A stretch of DNA of 42,559 nt from Candidatus Kaiserbacteria bacterium (GCA_016186765.1 JACPLD010000001.1:1-42559), one strand, 5' to 3'; positions 15,877 through 24,644 are shown, counted from the first letter of the stretch. The notes: generated from the letters alone by a model not told the origin. Made by a program: numbers and translations.

Positions 15877-16473
15877 ATGGTAAAAACGGCATCATTCAGC
15901 AGGATGCAACAGGGAGACGCAGCGCCGGCATTTTCGCTCGCTGGCATCGACGGGCGGACGTACTCGCTTGAGGACTTTCGCGGCAAGAAAGGTATCTTTG
16001 TGCTTTTCATGTGCAATCACTGTCCGTACGTGAAGGCGCGAATGGACGAGGTTGTATCACTCCACCAAGAGTTTGGCGAGCGAATCGCGTTTGTCAGCAT
16101 CAACGCGAGCGATCCGGATTATTCCGGAGAGGGGTTGGAGAACATGAAAGCGTTTGCGAAGGAACGAGAGATGACCTTTCCATACCTGATGGACGAGGAC
16201 GGTGCTGTTGCAAAAGCATACGGTGCCACGTGCACGCCCGATCCGTTCCTTTTCGAGGCTTCGACAAGCTCAGCCTCGACCCTGAGCGGAGTCGAATGGG
16301 TCAATGCGGAAGGGAAGCTCGTGTTCCATGGGAAGCTCGTGGACGCTCTCGAGCCGCAAGACGTGGTCCATGAGCACACGATGCACGAGAACATGCGAAA
16401 GCTTCTCGCAGGCGAGCCGATCGAGCCGTGGTTCGACCCGAGCGTAGGCTGCTCCATCAAATTCAAATCATAG
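15877..16473 (+). CDS. thioredoxin-fold (AhpC/TSA-type) redoxin
   Basis: Cytoplasmic thioredoxin-like protein of 198 residues, from the family with the CxxC site inside FMCNHCPYVKARMDE. The order is typical: GDAAPAFSLAGIDG, catalytic CNHC, FVSINASDPDY, FPYLMDEDGAVAKAYGATCTPDPFLF, EGKLVFHGKLVDA. Between PFLF and the final strands a family A palindrome (16260-16296) inserts EASTSSASTLSGVEW in frame. ATG 15877 is chosen over 15859 because it gives the normal N-terminus. It probably reduces disulfides or peroxides; the partner is unknown. Confidence 0.9.
   Translation: MVKTASFSRMQQGDAAPAFSLAGIDGRTYSLEDFRGKKGIFVLFMCNHCPYVKARMDEVVSLHQEFGERIAFVSINASDPDYSGEGLENMKAFAKEREMTFPYLMDEDGAVAKAYGATCTPDPFLFEASTSSASTLSGVEWVNAEGKLVFHGKLVDALEPQDVVHEHTMHENMRKLLAGEPIEPWFDPSVGCSIKFKS
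16260..16296 (+). repeat. family A palindromic repeat inside the redoxin gene
   Basis: TTCGAC-AA-GCTCAG (16260-16273) and CTGAGC-GGA-GTCGAA (16282-16296) are inverted copies apart from the short spacers. It is translated as ASTSSASTLSGVE with no stop. It is the longest family A copy here. Confidence 0.8.
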
Positions 16474-16492
16474 GAAAGGGTGAGGAGCAGGG

Positions 16493-16532
16493 GGCACGCT
16501 TTGACACTGCACTACCTGCTTGCTAGCGTGCC
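16493..16532 (+). promoter_or_regulatory. aspartokinase promoter with flanking inverted repeat
   Basis: Consensus TTGACA (16501-16506), 17-bp spacer, TAGCGT (16524-16529), 7 nt to the ATG. The promoter is framed by GGCACGCT (16493-16500) and its inverted copy AGCGTGCC (16525-16532). The repeat could be an operator, but 8-bp arms 24 bp apart may be chance. Confidence 0.5.
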
Positions 16533-16536
16533 TTGA

Positions 16537-17916
16537 ATGGCGCGCGATGTAAAAGTTTTGAAATTTGGGGGGACTTCGTTGGGTTCTCCAGAAGCGGTAG
16601 AGCGAGTCGTTTCGATCATCCAACAAGCTGCCGCCTTCGCTAAAAGCTCCGGCGTGCCGAGGGCCGTCGTTGTCTCCGCGATGGGTGATGTCACCGATAC
16701 ACTCATAAAAATTGCAAACGTGGCTTCGCGCGAAGACCAGTCGTACAAAAAACTACTCGCGAGGCTCGAGCGAAGTCACATCAAGACGGTAAGGAAACTT
16801 GTGAGCGCTCGTAATCAGCAGAGCGCGGAGGAAGTTATTCATCGCATGTTTCGATACTTGAACGAAGCAGTGACGGGAGTTGCGCTTGTGCGCGATCTTT
16901 CGCCGCAGGCGATCGACTACGTCATGAGCTACGGTGAAAGACTCTCCGCGCACCTGCTCACCGAAGTGCTTAATGATAGAGGTATTGTCTGTGAGTATTT
17001 GAATGCACGCAAAATCATTACAACGGACGATCACTTCGGTGCGGCATCGGTTGACTTCAAAACGACCAACGCGAACATCAGGAAATATTTTCGCGTCCGA
17101 AGGAAGATCCAAATCGTAACGGGCTACATCGGCGCGACACGCGATGGGAAAACAACCACACTCGGACGCGGCGGAAGCGATTACAGCGCGGCCATTCTCG
17201 GGGCTGCGCTTCACGCGAAGGTCTTGGAGATTTGGACGGACGTCTCTGGGCTCTTCTCTGCCGATCCACGTCTCGTGAGAGGCGCCAAGGTTGTGCATGA
17301 GCTCGCGTTTGAAGAGGCGGGGGAGCTTGCCTATTTTGGCGCGAAGGTCCTGCACCCCAAAATGATTCTCCCCGCGATGCGAGAAAAAATCCCAGTCCGC
17401 ATTCTCAATACATTTCGGCCTTCCGATAAAGGCACGACAATCGTTTCAGGTTTTGCACAGCGGCGAAGCAAAAGTCGCACCGTGGAGGCTCTCACATTCA
17501 AGCGGCCGGTCATCGCCATTCATGTACATTCTCCTGAATTCTTTGACTCGAATGGTCTCATGACGCGCATATTTGAGGTGTTCGATAAGCACCGCACGAG
17601 CATCGACCTCGTGGCTACCTCAGTCGCTGGCGTTTCGCTCACCATCGACAACGACAAATACCTCAGCAACATCATTGCCGGTCTCAGTAAATACGGCGAA
17701 GTCAGAGTGGAACGCGGCAAAGCTATAGTCTGTGCCGTAGGGGGCAGCGTAAAGGCCGCCGGTGTCGCAGGCAGGATGTTCACCGTGCTCGGCAAGCGCA
17801 GTATTCCCGTCGAACTCATTTCGCAGGCCGCTTCCGGTGTCTCCATCACGTTCGTCGTGCGAGAGCGCGACGCCAAAAAAGCTCTTAAAGTTCTTCACAA
17901 GGAATATATAGAGTGA
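16537..17916 (+). CDS. lysC: aspartate kinase
   Basis: Phosphorylates L-aspartate, first step to aspartate semialdehyde. The 459-residue monofunctional enzyme has KFGGTSLGSPE at the N-terminus, SYGERLSAHLL, GYIGATRDGKTTTLGRGGSDYSA (kinase core), EIWTDVSGLFSADPRLV, and two C-terminal ACT domains (from about 325; VIAIHVHSPEF, IDLVATSVAGVSLT, VCAVGGSVKAAGVAGRMF), implying allosteric feedback. The N-terminus continues through a helical segment longer than in LysC of E. coli. asd follows 94 bp later on the same strand, so the pair makes aspartate semialdehyde. The rest of the lysine, threonine or DAP branch is not in the window. Confidence 0.95.
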   Translation: MARDVKVLKFGGTSLGSPEAVERVVSIIQQAAAFAKSSGVPRAVVVSAMGDVTDTLIKIANVASREDQSYKKLLARLERSHIKTVRKLVSARNQQSAEEVIHRMFRYLNEAVTGVALVRDLSPQAIDYVMSYGERLSAHLLTEVLNDRGIVCEYLNARKIITTDDHFGAASVDFKTTNANIRKYFRVRRKIQIVTGYIGATRDGKTTTLGRGGSDYSAAILGAALHAKVLEIWTDVSGLFSADPRLVRGAKVVHELAFEEAGELAYFGAKVLHPKMILPAMREKIPVRILNTFRPSDKGTTIVSGFAQRRSKSRTVEALTFKRPVIAIHVHSPEFFDSNGLMTRIFEVFDKHRTSIDLVATSVAGVSLTIDNDKYLSNIIAGLSKYGEVRVERGKAIVCAVGGSVKAAGVAGRMFTVLGKRSIPVELISQAASGVSITFVVRERDAKKALKVLHKEYIE

Positions 17917-17948
17917 CGCTCGCGGGCATAAGCATTTTGGAGTCGCAT

Positions 17949-17966
17949 ATCCGCCTGCTGGCGGAT
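17949..17966. repeat. 18-bp palindrome between lysC and asd
   Basis: ATCCGCC-TGCT-GGCGGAT, perfect 7-bp arms, 32 bp after the lysC stop. No U-run. Unlike the other repeat families here in sequence, but similar in size and GC content. Confidence 0.6.
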
Positions 17967-18010
17967 TGCTCCCGCTCGCTTAGAGTTGCGAATGAAGGTA
18001 TAAATCAAGT

Positions 18011-19102
18011 ATGAAAAAAATTTCTGTCGGTATACTCGGCGCGACCGGCATGGTCGGCCAGAAATACATTCAACTCCTCGAAAACCATCCGTGGTTCGAG
18101 GTCGTCCACGCGGCAGCATCGCCGCAGTCGGCGGGGAAGAAATATAAAGATGTGCTCAAGAACGGATGGATTGTCGGTGGAAACGTTCCCGCACATGTCG
18201 CACAGCTCACCGTCGAAGATGTGGGCGACGTTTCGAAGGCCGCAAAGAAGTGCGCTTTTGTGTTCTCGGCATTTGAAATGCCGGAGAAGGATCTCATCAG
18301 GAAATACGAGAACGAGTATGCGGCCGCCGGAATGCCCGTTTTTTCAAACGCTTCTGCGCATCGCGGTACCGAGAACGTGCCAATACTCATCGCAGAGATC
18401 AATCCGCATCACCTCGAGATCATTCCCGCGCAGCAAAAGGCATATGGCTGGAAGAAAGGCTTCGTTGTGGTGAAGCCCAACTGTTCTCTCCAGAGCTACC
18501 TCACACCGATCTACGCGCTGATTGCCGCTGGCCACAAGGTAGAAAAACTCATCATTACAAGCATGCAGGCGGTTTCTGGGGCGGGGTATCCAGGCGTTGC
18601 GAGCTGGGATGTTATCGATAACGTTGTCCCGTTTATTTCCGGAGAAGAAGAGAAGACAGAGCAAGAGCCCTTGAAGATTCTGGGCGAGGCGAAGGAAGGG
18701 AAGTTTGTTCCATTTAAAGGTCTTACCATTTCCGCGCACTGCAACCGTGTCCCTGTTTCCGATGGCCATCTCGCGTGCGTGAATATTCTCTTCGGCAAGA
18801 AAAAGCCGGCGCGCGAGAAGGTTCTCGATATCTGGAAGAAGTTCCGTGGCGAGCCGCAGAAACTCAAGCTACCCTTTGCTCCGGAGCAGCCGATCATCTA
18901 CCGCGAGGAGCCGAATCGTCCGCAGCCGAAGACGGATCGCGATGCCGACAAGGGAATGGCCGTAACCGTGGGTCGCCTCCGGCTAGACAGCGTCTTCGAT
19001 TTCAAGTTCGTCGCGCTCTCCCACAACACAATCCGCGGCGCTGCCGGCGGCGGCATTTTGAACGCGGAGTTGGCGTTGAAGAAAGGCTACGTAGAGCCAT
19101 AA
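18011..19102 (+). CDS. asd: aspartate-semialdehyde dehydrogenase (archaeal/fungal type)
   Basis: Reduces aspartyl phosphate to aspartate semialdehyde with NADPH. The 363-residue enzyme has the Rossmann start VGILGATGMVGQKY, catalytic Cys158 in KPNCSLQSY, SMQAVSGAGYPG and the histidine segment ISAHCNRVPVSDGH. The end ...HNTIRGAAGGGILNAEL is typical of the archaeal/fungal-like Asd subclass rather than the E. coli type. It follows aspartokinase and a short palindrome. The gap holds no clear promoter, so co-transcription is likely. In a CPR cell the product may feed peptidoglycan DAP or homoserine, but this is inference. Confidence 0.94.
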   Translation: MKKISVGILGATGMVGQKYIQLLENHPWFEVVHAAASPQSAGKKYKDVLKNGWIVGGNVPAHVAQLTVEDVGDVSKAAKKCAFVFSAFEMPEKDLIRKYENEYAAAGMPVFSNASAHRGTENVPILIAEINPHHLEIIPAQQKAYGWKKGFVVVKPNCSLQSYLTPIYALIAAGHKVEKLIITSMQAVSGAGYPGVASWDVIDNVVPFISGEEEKTEQEPLKILGEAKEGKFVPFKGLTISAHCNRVPVSDGHLACVNILFGKKKPAREKVLDIWKKFRGEPQKLKLPFAPEQPIIYREEPNRPQPKTDRDADKGMAVTVGRLRLDSVFDFKFVALSHNTIRGAAGGGILNAELALKKGYVEP

Positions 19103-19115
19103 AGTGGCGTAAATC

Positions 19116-19144
19116 TTGCGATTCAGTGATAGCCATGGTATAGT
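19116..19144 (+). promoter_or_regulatory. promoter of the BTLCP protease gene
   Basis: TTGCGA (19116-19121), 17-bp spacer, TATAGT (19139-19144), with TG one base upstream of the -10 (extended -10). The leader of about 45 nt carries Shine-Dalgarno GGGAGG 6 nt before the ATG. Confidence 0.7.
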
Positions 19145-19194
19145 TTCCGCAGTGCCGTCCAATCCCGGATCGCACAGCAATCGGGAGGTAACCG

Positions 19195-19842
19195 ATGCGT
19201 GTACGCATTATTGTTGCTCTCGTGATTGCGCTGTGCGCACTTGCGGGAGAAGTGTCCGCGGATGCTCCGCGAATGACGATCGGCGCCACAGCTAGTGCGC
19301 CGGCAGGATGGGTCCAGTTTTGCAAGAGTTTTGAACATGAGTGGGATTGCGATGTTCGGTCAAAAGTTCCACACGTAGTCACACTTACGCAAAATAAGTG
19401 GGATAGCCTCGTGCTGGTAAATTCATCGGTCAATGGCTCGATTAAGCCGAAGACTGATGAAGAACACTGGGGTTTCGACGATCCCACGTATGTTTTCAGG
19501 GATCGCGAAACCGGTATAAAGAGCGTGGACAGGTGGTCGTATCCGGATGACGGATACGGCGACTGCGAGGATTACGTCCTGCTTAAGCGCTGGAAGCTGG
19601 CGCAGGCAGGCTGGCCGCTCGATGCGCTTCTCATCACTGTCGTGCTCGACAAGGAGAATACGGGCCACGCCGTGCTCACGGTTGTCACCGACATGGGCGA
19701 GTTCATTCTCGACATCAAGGAGCCGGACATCCGGCTCTGGTCGGAGACCGGCTATCGCTTCAAAAAGCGACAGTCGCAGACAGATCCGAACGTCTGGGTC
19801 GCGATTAGCGACCCATCGAACGTCGGATCGGTCCTACCTTGA
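19195..19842 (+). CDS. exported transglutaminase-like cysteine protease (BTLCP/LapG-like)
   Basis: Secreted cysteine protease of the bacterial transglutaminase-like family, whose best-known member LapG cleaves surface adhesins. 215 residues: signal peptide (MRVRIIVALVIALCALAGEV, cleavage near SA-DA), GWVQFCKSF, VNSSVNGSIKPKTD, catalytic C124 in YGDCEDYVLLKR, H158 in GHAVLTV and D173 in FILDI; it ends YRFKKRQSQTDPNVWVAI. The whole pattern is like proteins common in alphaproteobacteria, with an insertion near 94-108. It has its own extended -10 promoter, Shine-Dalgarno GGGAGG and strong terminator, and more CTG codons than neighbours. Lateral acquisition is likely but not proven. Confidence 0.9.
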   Translation: MRVRIIVALVIALCALAGEVSADAPRMTIGATASAPAGWVQFCKSFEHEWDCDVRSKVPHVVTLTQNKWDSLVLVNSSVNGSIKPKTDEEHWGFDDPTYVFRDRETGIKSVDRWSYPDDGYGDCEDYVLLKRWKLAQAGWPLDALLITVVLDKENTGHAVLTVVTDMGEFILDIKEPDIRLWSETGYRFKKRQSQTDPNVWVAISDPSNVGSVLP

Positions 19843-19876
19843 TAGTCCTTGGACACTCCAGGGACTATTTCTTTTT
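19842..19876 (+). terminator. intrinsic terminator of the BTLCP gene
   Basis: 12-bp stem ATAGTCCTTGGA (19842-19853) with TCCAGGGACTAT (19857-19868), one G-T pair, loop CAC, then TTCTTTTT. It begins at the last base of the stop codon. Confidence 0.93.
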
Positions 19877-19915
19877 AGCGGGCATGATGTCAGAAAATAG
19901 GCTACAATACCGCCC

Positions 19916-21454
19916 ATGCTATCGGAGCCCGTACGGGAGCTGGTCGCTAAAGTCCATGCCGCCGAGGAGCTCTCTTCGGCTCCCCGGGGCGAGGTTCTCG
20001 AGCTCTCGACCATCGTGGGCAAGGCGGCCTCGCTCTACGAAAAGCTCCGCTACCTCATCGACTATCGCGAGGAGCACACGATCCGCCGCGCCGCGCTTGA
20101 GCGCATTCTCAAGCGTCGCGTTTTTATCGAGCAAAAAGCCGAGAGCGGCCTTGTGCTCTTGCAGGAATTGGTGGACGGCAAATACATTCTGAAGGAACTC
20201 GCGACCGAGGAGATCGCGCAAGACATCGATCGGATCATCGCACGCTACCTCGAGCTCTCGCACCTCGCGAAGGCAAACGGCTCGGTAGGCAGGCGTCTCG
20301 TCAGCTTCGCGGCGACAGAGATTGACGCGCACATCTCGCCGATCGAGTACGCGATAGATCACGAGAGTGCCGAGGCTCTCTACAAGAGTCTCAAGGGCCG
20401 CGCGAGCGCCTATGGGTATTCCGAAGAAGAAACGAATGCGCAACTCTACTGCGCGTGTTGGAGGGCGCTTCTGGGTGCGGACGATGACCGTCTCTCCTAC
20501 GCGCTATGGCTTCTCTACGTGCCGGGGTGGAATAATGGTGCTGACATTCGGGAAGTCGCGCAGAAGCTGTTCTCGATCATCGGAAACATTCGCCTCTCAG
20601 TGAAAGGCAATCTGCAGTGGCGCATGGCGCCCAAGATCAAGAACGAGGCCATCTACTTCCGCATTATACGCCGTGTGCTCGAGCTGCATCGCGGTAGCGC
20701 ACTGCACATACTCGAGAATCCAACGCAGCTTGATCAATTCACATGCGATTTTCTCGAGGAGACGTACGAGCATGAGAACGAGCGCATCCAAAAGAGTGGC
20801 ATTCGCGCCGTTATGTACCTTTTCGTTACGAAGATGGCGGTGGCGATCATCGCAGAGCTCCCGTACGAGATTTTTGTGCTCGGTGGGATCCACTACTTCC
20901 CGCTCGCGGTGAACGTGCTTTTTCATCCACTTCTGCTGTTTGCGCTTACCCGCCACGCGGGCGCATTGGATGAGGCGAACACGAACGCGATAATCGAAGG
21001 TTTGCATGCCGTTTTGTATGAGGGGAGGGTGCGTTCGGTGCGGGTGAAAAGTGCATACACGGGCTTCACCGTTGCCTTCAGTTTTGCCTACCTTGTACTC
21101 TTCATCATGGTTTTTGGGGGCGTTATCGGCGTGTTGCAACTGTTGAAGTTCAATCCCGTTTCGATCAGCCTCTTTCTCTTTTTCCTCGCACTCGTTTCGT
21201 ATTTCGCCTTCCGCATCCGCTACCGCGCCCGCCGCTGGAAGCTCGTGCGCGAGCAAGGAACGATCGCGATCATCCTCGGAGTATTCGCTGTGCCAATAGT
21301 GCGAGCAGGCGAGTGGCTCTCGCGGACGTTTTCCTCCATCAACGTCTTTGTGATCATCCTCGACTTCATCATCGAGACGCCTTTCAAGCGCCTGCTCCAT
21401 TTTGCTAATCAGTTTCTTATCTACCTACGTGAAAAGGGGGAGGAAATCAGGTAA
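19916..21454 (+). CDS. large polytopic membrane protein of unknown function
   Basis: 512 residues. The N-terminal 300 are soluble and helical (EPVRELVAKVHAAEEL...), the C-terminal part has about five or six membrane segments (about 317-345, 352-370, 410-436, 440-458, 475-492, with an amphipathic end). TACAAT (19903-19908) ends 7 nt before the ATG. There is no signal peptide and no recognised catalytic motif. The layout, a helical cytoplasmic domain followed by a membrane bundle, would suit a scaffold or sensor, but nothing firmer can be said. Stands alone between the BTLCP terminator and gdhA. Confidence 0.8.
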   Translation: MLSEPVRELVAKVHAAEELSSAPRGEVLELSTIVGKAASLYEKLRYLIDYREEHTIRRAALERILKRRVFIEQKAESGLVLLQELVDGKYILKELATEEIAQDIDRIIARYLELSHLAKANGSVGRRLVSFAATEIDAHISPIEYAIDHESAEALYKSLKGRASAYGYSEEETNAQLYCACWRALLGADDDRLSYALWLLYVPGWNNGADIREVAQKLFSIIGNIRLSVKGNLQWRMAPKIKNEAIYFRIIRRVLELHRGSALHILENPTQLDQFTCDFLEETYEHENERIQKSGIRAVMYLFVTKMAVAIIAELPYEIFVLGGIHYFPLAVNVLFHPLLLFALTRHAGALDEANTNAIIEGLHAVLYEGRVRSVRVKSAYTGFTVAFSFAYLVLFIMVFGGVIGVLQLLKFNPVSISLFLFFLALVSYFAFRIRYRARRWKLVREQGTIAIILGVFAVPIVRAGEWLSRTFSSINVFVIILDFIIETPFKRLLHFANQFLIYLREKGEEIR

Positions 21455-21522
21455 TCACTCGCGGCAGTGTTTTCATTGGGTCATGTGGAAAAAATCATGC
21501 GAACCGATACAATCCCGTGATC

Positions 21523-22854
21523 ATGACGAACAATCCGTGGGAGCAGGCGCTTGCGGAGCTTGAGAAGGCTGCGGCACACGCGAAGGTTCCGCGCTCGCTC
21601 GTGGAGCGCCTCCGGAAGCCCGATCGGGTTATCGAGGTTTCGGTTCCCGTCATGATGGATGATGGCCGAAGGGAAGAATTTCATGGCTACCGCGTGCAGC
21701 ACAACAACGTGCGTGGCCCGTATAAAGGGGGATTGCGCTTTCATCCAAAGGTGAATATGGACGAGGTGAAAGCGCTTTCGTTCTGGATGACGATCAAAAA
21801 CGCCATCGTAGATGTCCCGTTCGGGGGTGGAAAGGGAGGCATCACGGTCGATCCGAAGGGGCTTTCGGAAGCAGAACTGGAGCGTCTCACTAGGGGCTTT
21901 ACCCGAAAGCTCGCGCCGTACATCGGACCCGAGCAAGACGTGCCGGCGCCAGACGTGAACACGAACGCGAAGATCATGGGGTGGATCCGCGATGAGTACG
22001 AGCGAGAAGTCAAAAGTCAAAAGGTAAAAGGCCTGCCTGCCGGTAGGCAGGGCAAAAGTGATATGCCGAAGGGTTGGTTCGATGCGGTAGTGACAGGAAA
22101 GCCAATGGAGAGAGGTGGGTCGCAAGGCCGTGCCGAGGCGACGGGCCTCGGCGGCTTTTACGTGCTCTCGGAGATCATGCGACAAACAGGCCGCGCGCAT
22201 CGAGGTGCTTCCGTCGCGATCCAAGGTTTCGGCAATGTTGGCAGCCACCTTGCACAGAGCCTTAAGGATGCTGGTTTCTCGATCGTCGCGCTTTCCGATT
22301 CGAAGGGTGGCATCTACATCTCGAAAGGAATTCCTGATCTGAAGGCAGTTACGGAGTGCAAGGAAGGAAGTGGGAGACTCGCGGGGTGCTACTGTGTGGG
22401 AAGCGTCTGCGACCTCTCCAATGTGGAAGTCTTGGGCGGCCGCGACATCACCTCCGAGGAAGCGCTCACGCTTCCTGCCGACATCGTCGTTCCGGCTGCT
22501 CTCGAAAATGCCATCACGAAAGAAAACGCTGCCGACATTCAGGCGGGCATTGTTCTCGAGATGGCCAACGGCCCGACGACCCGAGAGGCGGATGAAATAC
22601 TCGGTAAGAAAGGCATCCTTGTAATTCCGGATGTGCTCGCCAACTCTGGCGGTGTCGCCGTCTCGTACTACGAATGGCACCAAAACATGCGCGGAGAAAC
22701 GTGGAAGAGAGAAGAGGTACTTCGGAAGCTCAAGGAAAAGATGCAGAGTGCGACACGCGCTGTGTATGCTACGTCGAAAGAGCACAACGTTTCGCTTCGC
22801 GATGCGGCATACATTGTCGCTCTCGAGCGTCTTGCCGAATCCACATCTATCTGA
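21523..22854 (+). CDS. gdhA: glutamate dehydrogenase (Glu/Leu/Phe/Val family) with repeat-encoded insert
   Basis: Interconverts glutamate and 2-oxoglutarate plus ammonium. The 443-residue protein has GPYKGGLRFHP (66-75), catalytic K104 in FGGGKGGI, EQDVPAPDVNT, GKPMERGGSQGRAEATG, the nucleotide fold VAIQGFGNVGSHLAQ and ANSGGVAVSYYEW near the end. Between DEYERE and the conserved VVTGKP segment lies an insert of about 20 residues (162-183, VKSQKVKGLPAGRQGKSD) encoded by a family B palindromic repeat. ATG 21523 fits better than GTG 21517 because TACAAT lies at 21508-21513. Cofactor preference was not assigned. Confidence 0.94.
   Translation: MTNNPWEQALAELEKAAAHAKVPRSLVERLRKPDRVIEVSVPVMMDDGRREEFHGYRVQHNNVRGPYKGGLRFHPKVNMDEVKALSFWMTIKNAIVDVPFGGGKGGITVDPKGLSEAELERLTRGFTRKLAPYIGPEQDVPAPDVNTNAKIMGWIRDEYEREVKSQKVKGLPAGRQGKSDMPKGWFDAVVTGKPMERGGSQGRAEATGLGGFYVLSEIMRQTGRAHRGASVAIQGFGNVGSHLAQSLKDAGFSIVALSDSKGGIYISKGIPDLKAVTECKEGSGRLAGCYCVGSVCDLSNVEVLGGRDITSEEALTLPADIVVPAALENAITKENAADIQAGIVLEMANGPTTREADEILGKKGILVIPDVLANSGGVAVSYYEWHQNMRGETWKREEVLRKLKEKMQSATRAVYATSKEHNVSLRDAAYIVALERLAESTSI
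22032..22051. repeat. family B palindromic repeat inside gdhA
   Basis: CCTGCCTGCCGGTAGGCAGG, one base from a perfect 20-bp palindrome, flanked by AAAAGG-type A-rich units (AAAAGTCAAAAGGTAAAAGG before, GGCAAAAGTGA after). It encodes GLPAGRQGK. A second copy with the same flanks is at 30480. Confidence 0.85.
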
Positions 22855-22948
22855 TGTTTCGATGGAACAGACATTGTCATCGTGATATTATCAAGCAAGT
22901 TGACGTATTTTCGAATATTACTCGCTTTTAGTAACTCCCTTTGATTTT

Positions 22949-24637
22949 ATGCGAACGATGAAGATTCTTGCTCCCGTTATTGGCATACTTTTACTTGCCT
23001 TGCCTGCCTTTGGGCAGAGCATCGACGTAGAAGCTCAGATCGCATCCCTTCGCGCACAAATCAAACAGCTACAAGCATTGATCGCACAGTTGCAAGGGCA
23101 GTCCGGAAGTTCTCCTGCATGCATCAGTCTCTCGTACAATCTTTATGCTGATCAGACTGACGCAATGACAAATGGGGAAGTATCGAAACTCCAGCAATTT
23201 TTGGCGCAGGACTCTTCCGTTTATCCCTCCGGCTTTGTCACGGGCTACTTCGGTCCCATGACAGAAGCAGCAGTACAGCGTTGGCAAGCAGCACATGGCA
23301 TTGTGTCGTCTGGCTCGGCGGACACAACAGGATACGGATATGTCGGCCCAAAAACCCGCGCAGCGTTAGCGTGTGGCGGCATTCCTTCTTCGAATCAGCC
23401 ACCAGTCGTTCCATTACCGGTCACAAACAGTACCACCCCGGCGTGCAGTATCGTTGCGACGCCCAATCCAGCAAGTTTCGGGCAGACGGTGACGCTCACA
23501 TGGACTTCACAAAATGCTGTGAGTGCTCAATGGCAATCAGACACGTCAGGCAAAGATAACATCGCGGTTCCATCAAACACCCCAGGCACGAGCGGCGCAG
23601 CATATGTGATCGCCAACGTTCTTGGCAACCCCTACATCACACTTAAGGTCTTTGCGGCGAACGGTACTTCAAATATGTGCACGGCAACATTCGGTGTCCC
23701 GTCTCAATATCCCTCAATAGACGGACATGCCAATTCGTATGCGACGATCGATTCAGGTTCACTTACCACATCGTCACAAAATCCGACGATCACCGGTACA
23801 GCAAATATGAATGGCGTCGCAGTGCAAATTTATGATTCCTACAACGTGATAGTGTCTGGCAATGGTTTCGTGCCTGTTGTGAATGGACGCTGGTCAGTGA
23901 CTATTCCGCAAACGCTGCAACCAGGCGTATACAAGGTCGAGGTATTGGGAGCACCGATTCCTACAAATGCAACTCTTACGATCGTCGCGCAATCTCCTCC
24001 AACACCCACAGTAAATTTCCAAACTTCTCCTAATTCAATTTTGGTGGGGCAAGTCGCAACACTTTCATGGAGCTCAAGCAATGCTAATCGTTGCTACCTT
24101 CAAAGTAACTCAATCTACGAGCCGTGGCAGGAAACAGTTGCTGTAAACGGATCAAAGACGGTCATGCCGAACCAGACGACCTCGTACCGACTGATCTGCA
24201 CGAATGATCCAGGAACAGGGAAGGATGGACCATCAACTGAGAAAACCATCACGGTCAACCTTACTAATCCCACGCATGTGTTCAACGGATCCGGAGTCCA
24301 AATCAACTCTGGTCCGAATGCTGCTGCATACTTGGCAGCTGTAAACGTTGTACCGGGCAGTTCATTCACAATGTCTGGCACTGCATCCGTAAACGGGCCT
24401 CTCACGGTAGTGCTCGTTGAGATAAAGTATGCGGGTGGTACCGATTGGAATTCGGTCGGGAACTTGGTGAAAGATGGAAATGGCTATCTCGCCGTATCGA
24501 ACTCAGCTTCTATATCTGGAGGAGGCTGGTCAGCGGCGTTTGGGGGGCTTCCAGAAGGGTACTACCACATCCTTATATATGACGCGTCATACAATCTGAA
24601 AGGAAGCGGCTTTCTTGTCTCAACTTGGAAAGGTTGA
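22949..24637 (+). CDS. exported peptidoglycan-binding surface protein with Ig-like repeats
   Basis: 562 residues: signal peptide (about 1-23, ending ALPAFGQS), a coiled coil (IASLRAQIKQLQALIAQLQG), a peptidoglycan-binding-1 type domain (GEVSKLQQFLAQDSSVYP...GYFGPMTEAAVQRWQAAHG...GYVGPKTRAAL, about 75-140), then proline/threonine-rich linkers and several beta-sandwich repeats with the pattern (T/S)LSW(T/S)S.NA...W..D (near 185 and 375), typical of Ig-like surface repeats. It is probably anchored to the cell wall and exposed. Base composition is a little more AT-rich than neighbours. Its exact role is unknown; attachment to a host cell is a reasonable guess for CPR. Confidence 0.85.
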   Translation: MRTMKILAPVIGILLLALPAFGQSIDVEAQIASLRAQIKQLQALIAQLQGQSGSSPACISLSYNLYADQTDAMTNGEVSKLQQFLAQDSSVYPSGFVTGYFGPMTEAAVQRWQAAHGIVSSGSADTTGYGYVGPKTRAALACGGIPSSNQPPVVPLPVTNSTTPACSIVATPNPASFGQTVTLTWTSQNAVSAQWQSDTSGKDNIAVPSNTPGTSGAAYVIANVLGNPYITLKVFAANGTSNMCTATFGVPSQYPSIDGHANSYATIDSGSLTTSSQNPTITGTANMNGVAVQIYDSYNVIVSGNGFVPVVNGRWSVTIPQTLQPGVYKVEVLGAPIPTNATLTIVAQSPPTPTVNFQTSPNSILVGQVATLSWSSSNANRCYLQSNSIYEPWQETVAVNGSKTVMPNQTTSYRLICTNDPGTGKDGPSTEKTITVNLTNPTHVFNGSGVQINSGPNAAAYLAAVNVVPGSSFTMSGTASVNGPLTVVLVEIKYAGGTDWNSVGNLVKDGNGYLAVSNSASISGGGWSAAFGGLPEGYYHILIYDASYNLKGSGFLVSTWKG

Positions 24638-24644
24638 CCCGACC

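Noticed and set aside
21481-22785. 434-residue minus-strand open frame opposite gdhA
   Set aside because: Shadow of gdhA; no recognisable domain. The LPTGRQAF phrase in it is only the reverse reading of the family B palindrome.
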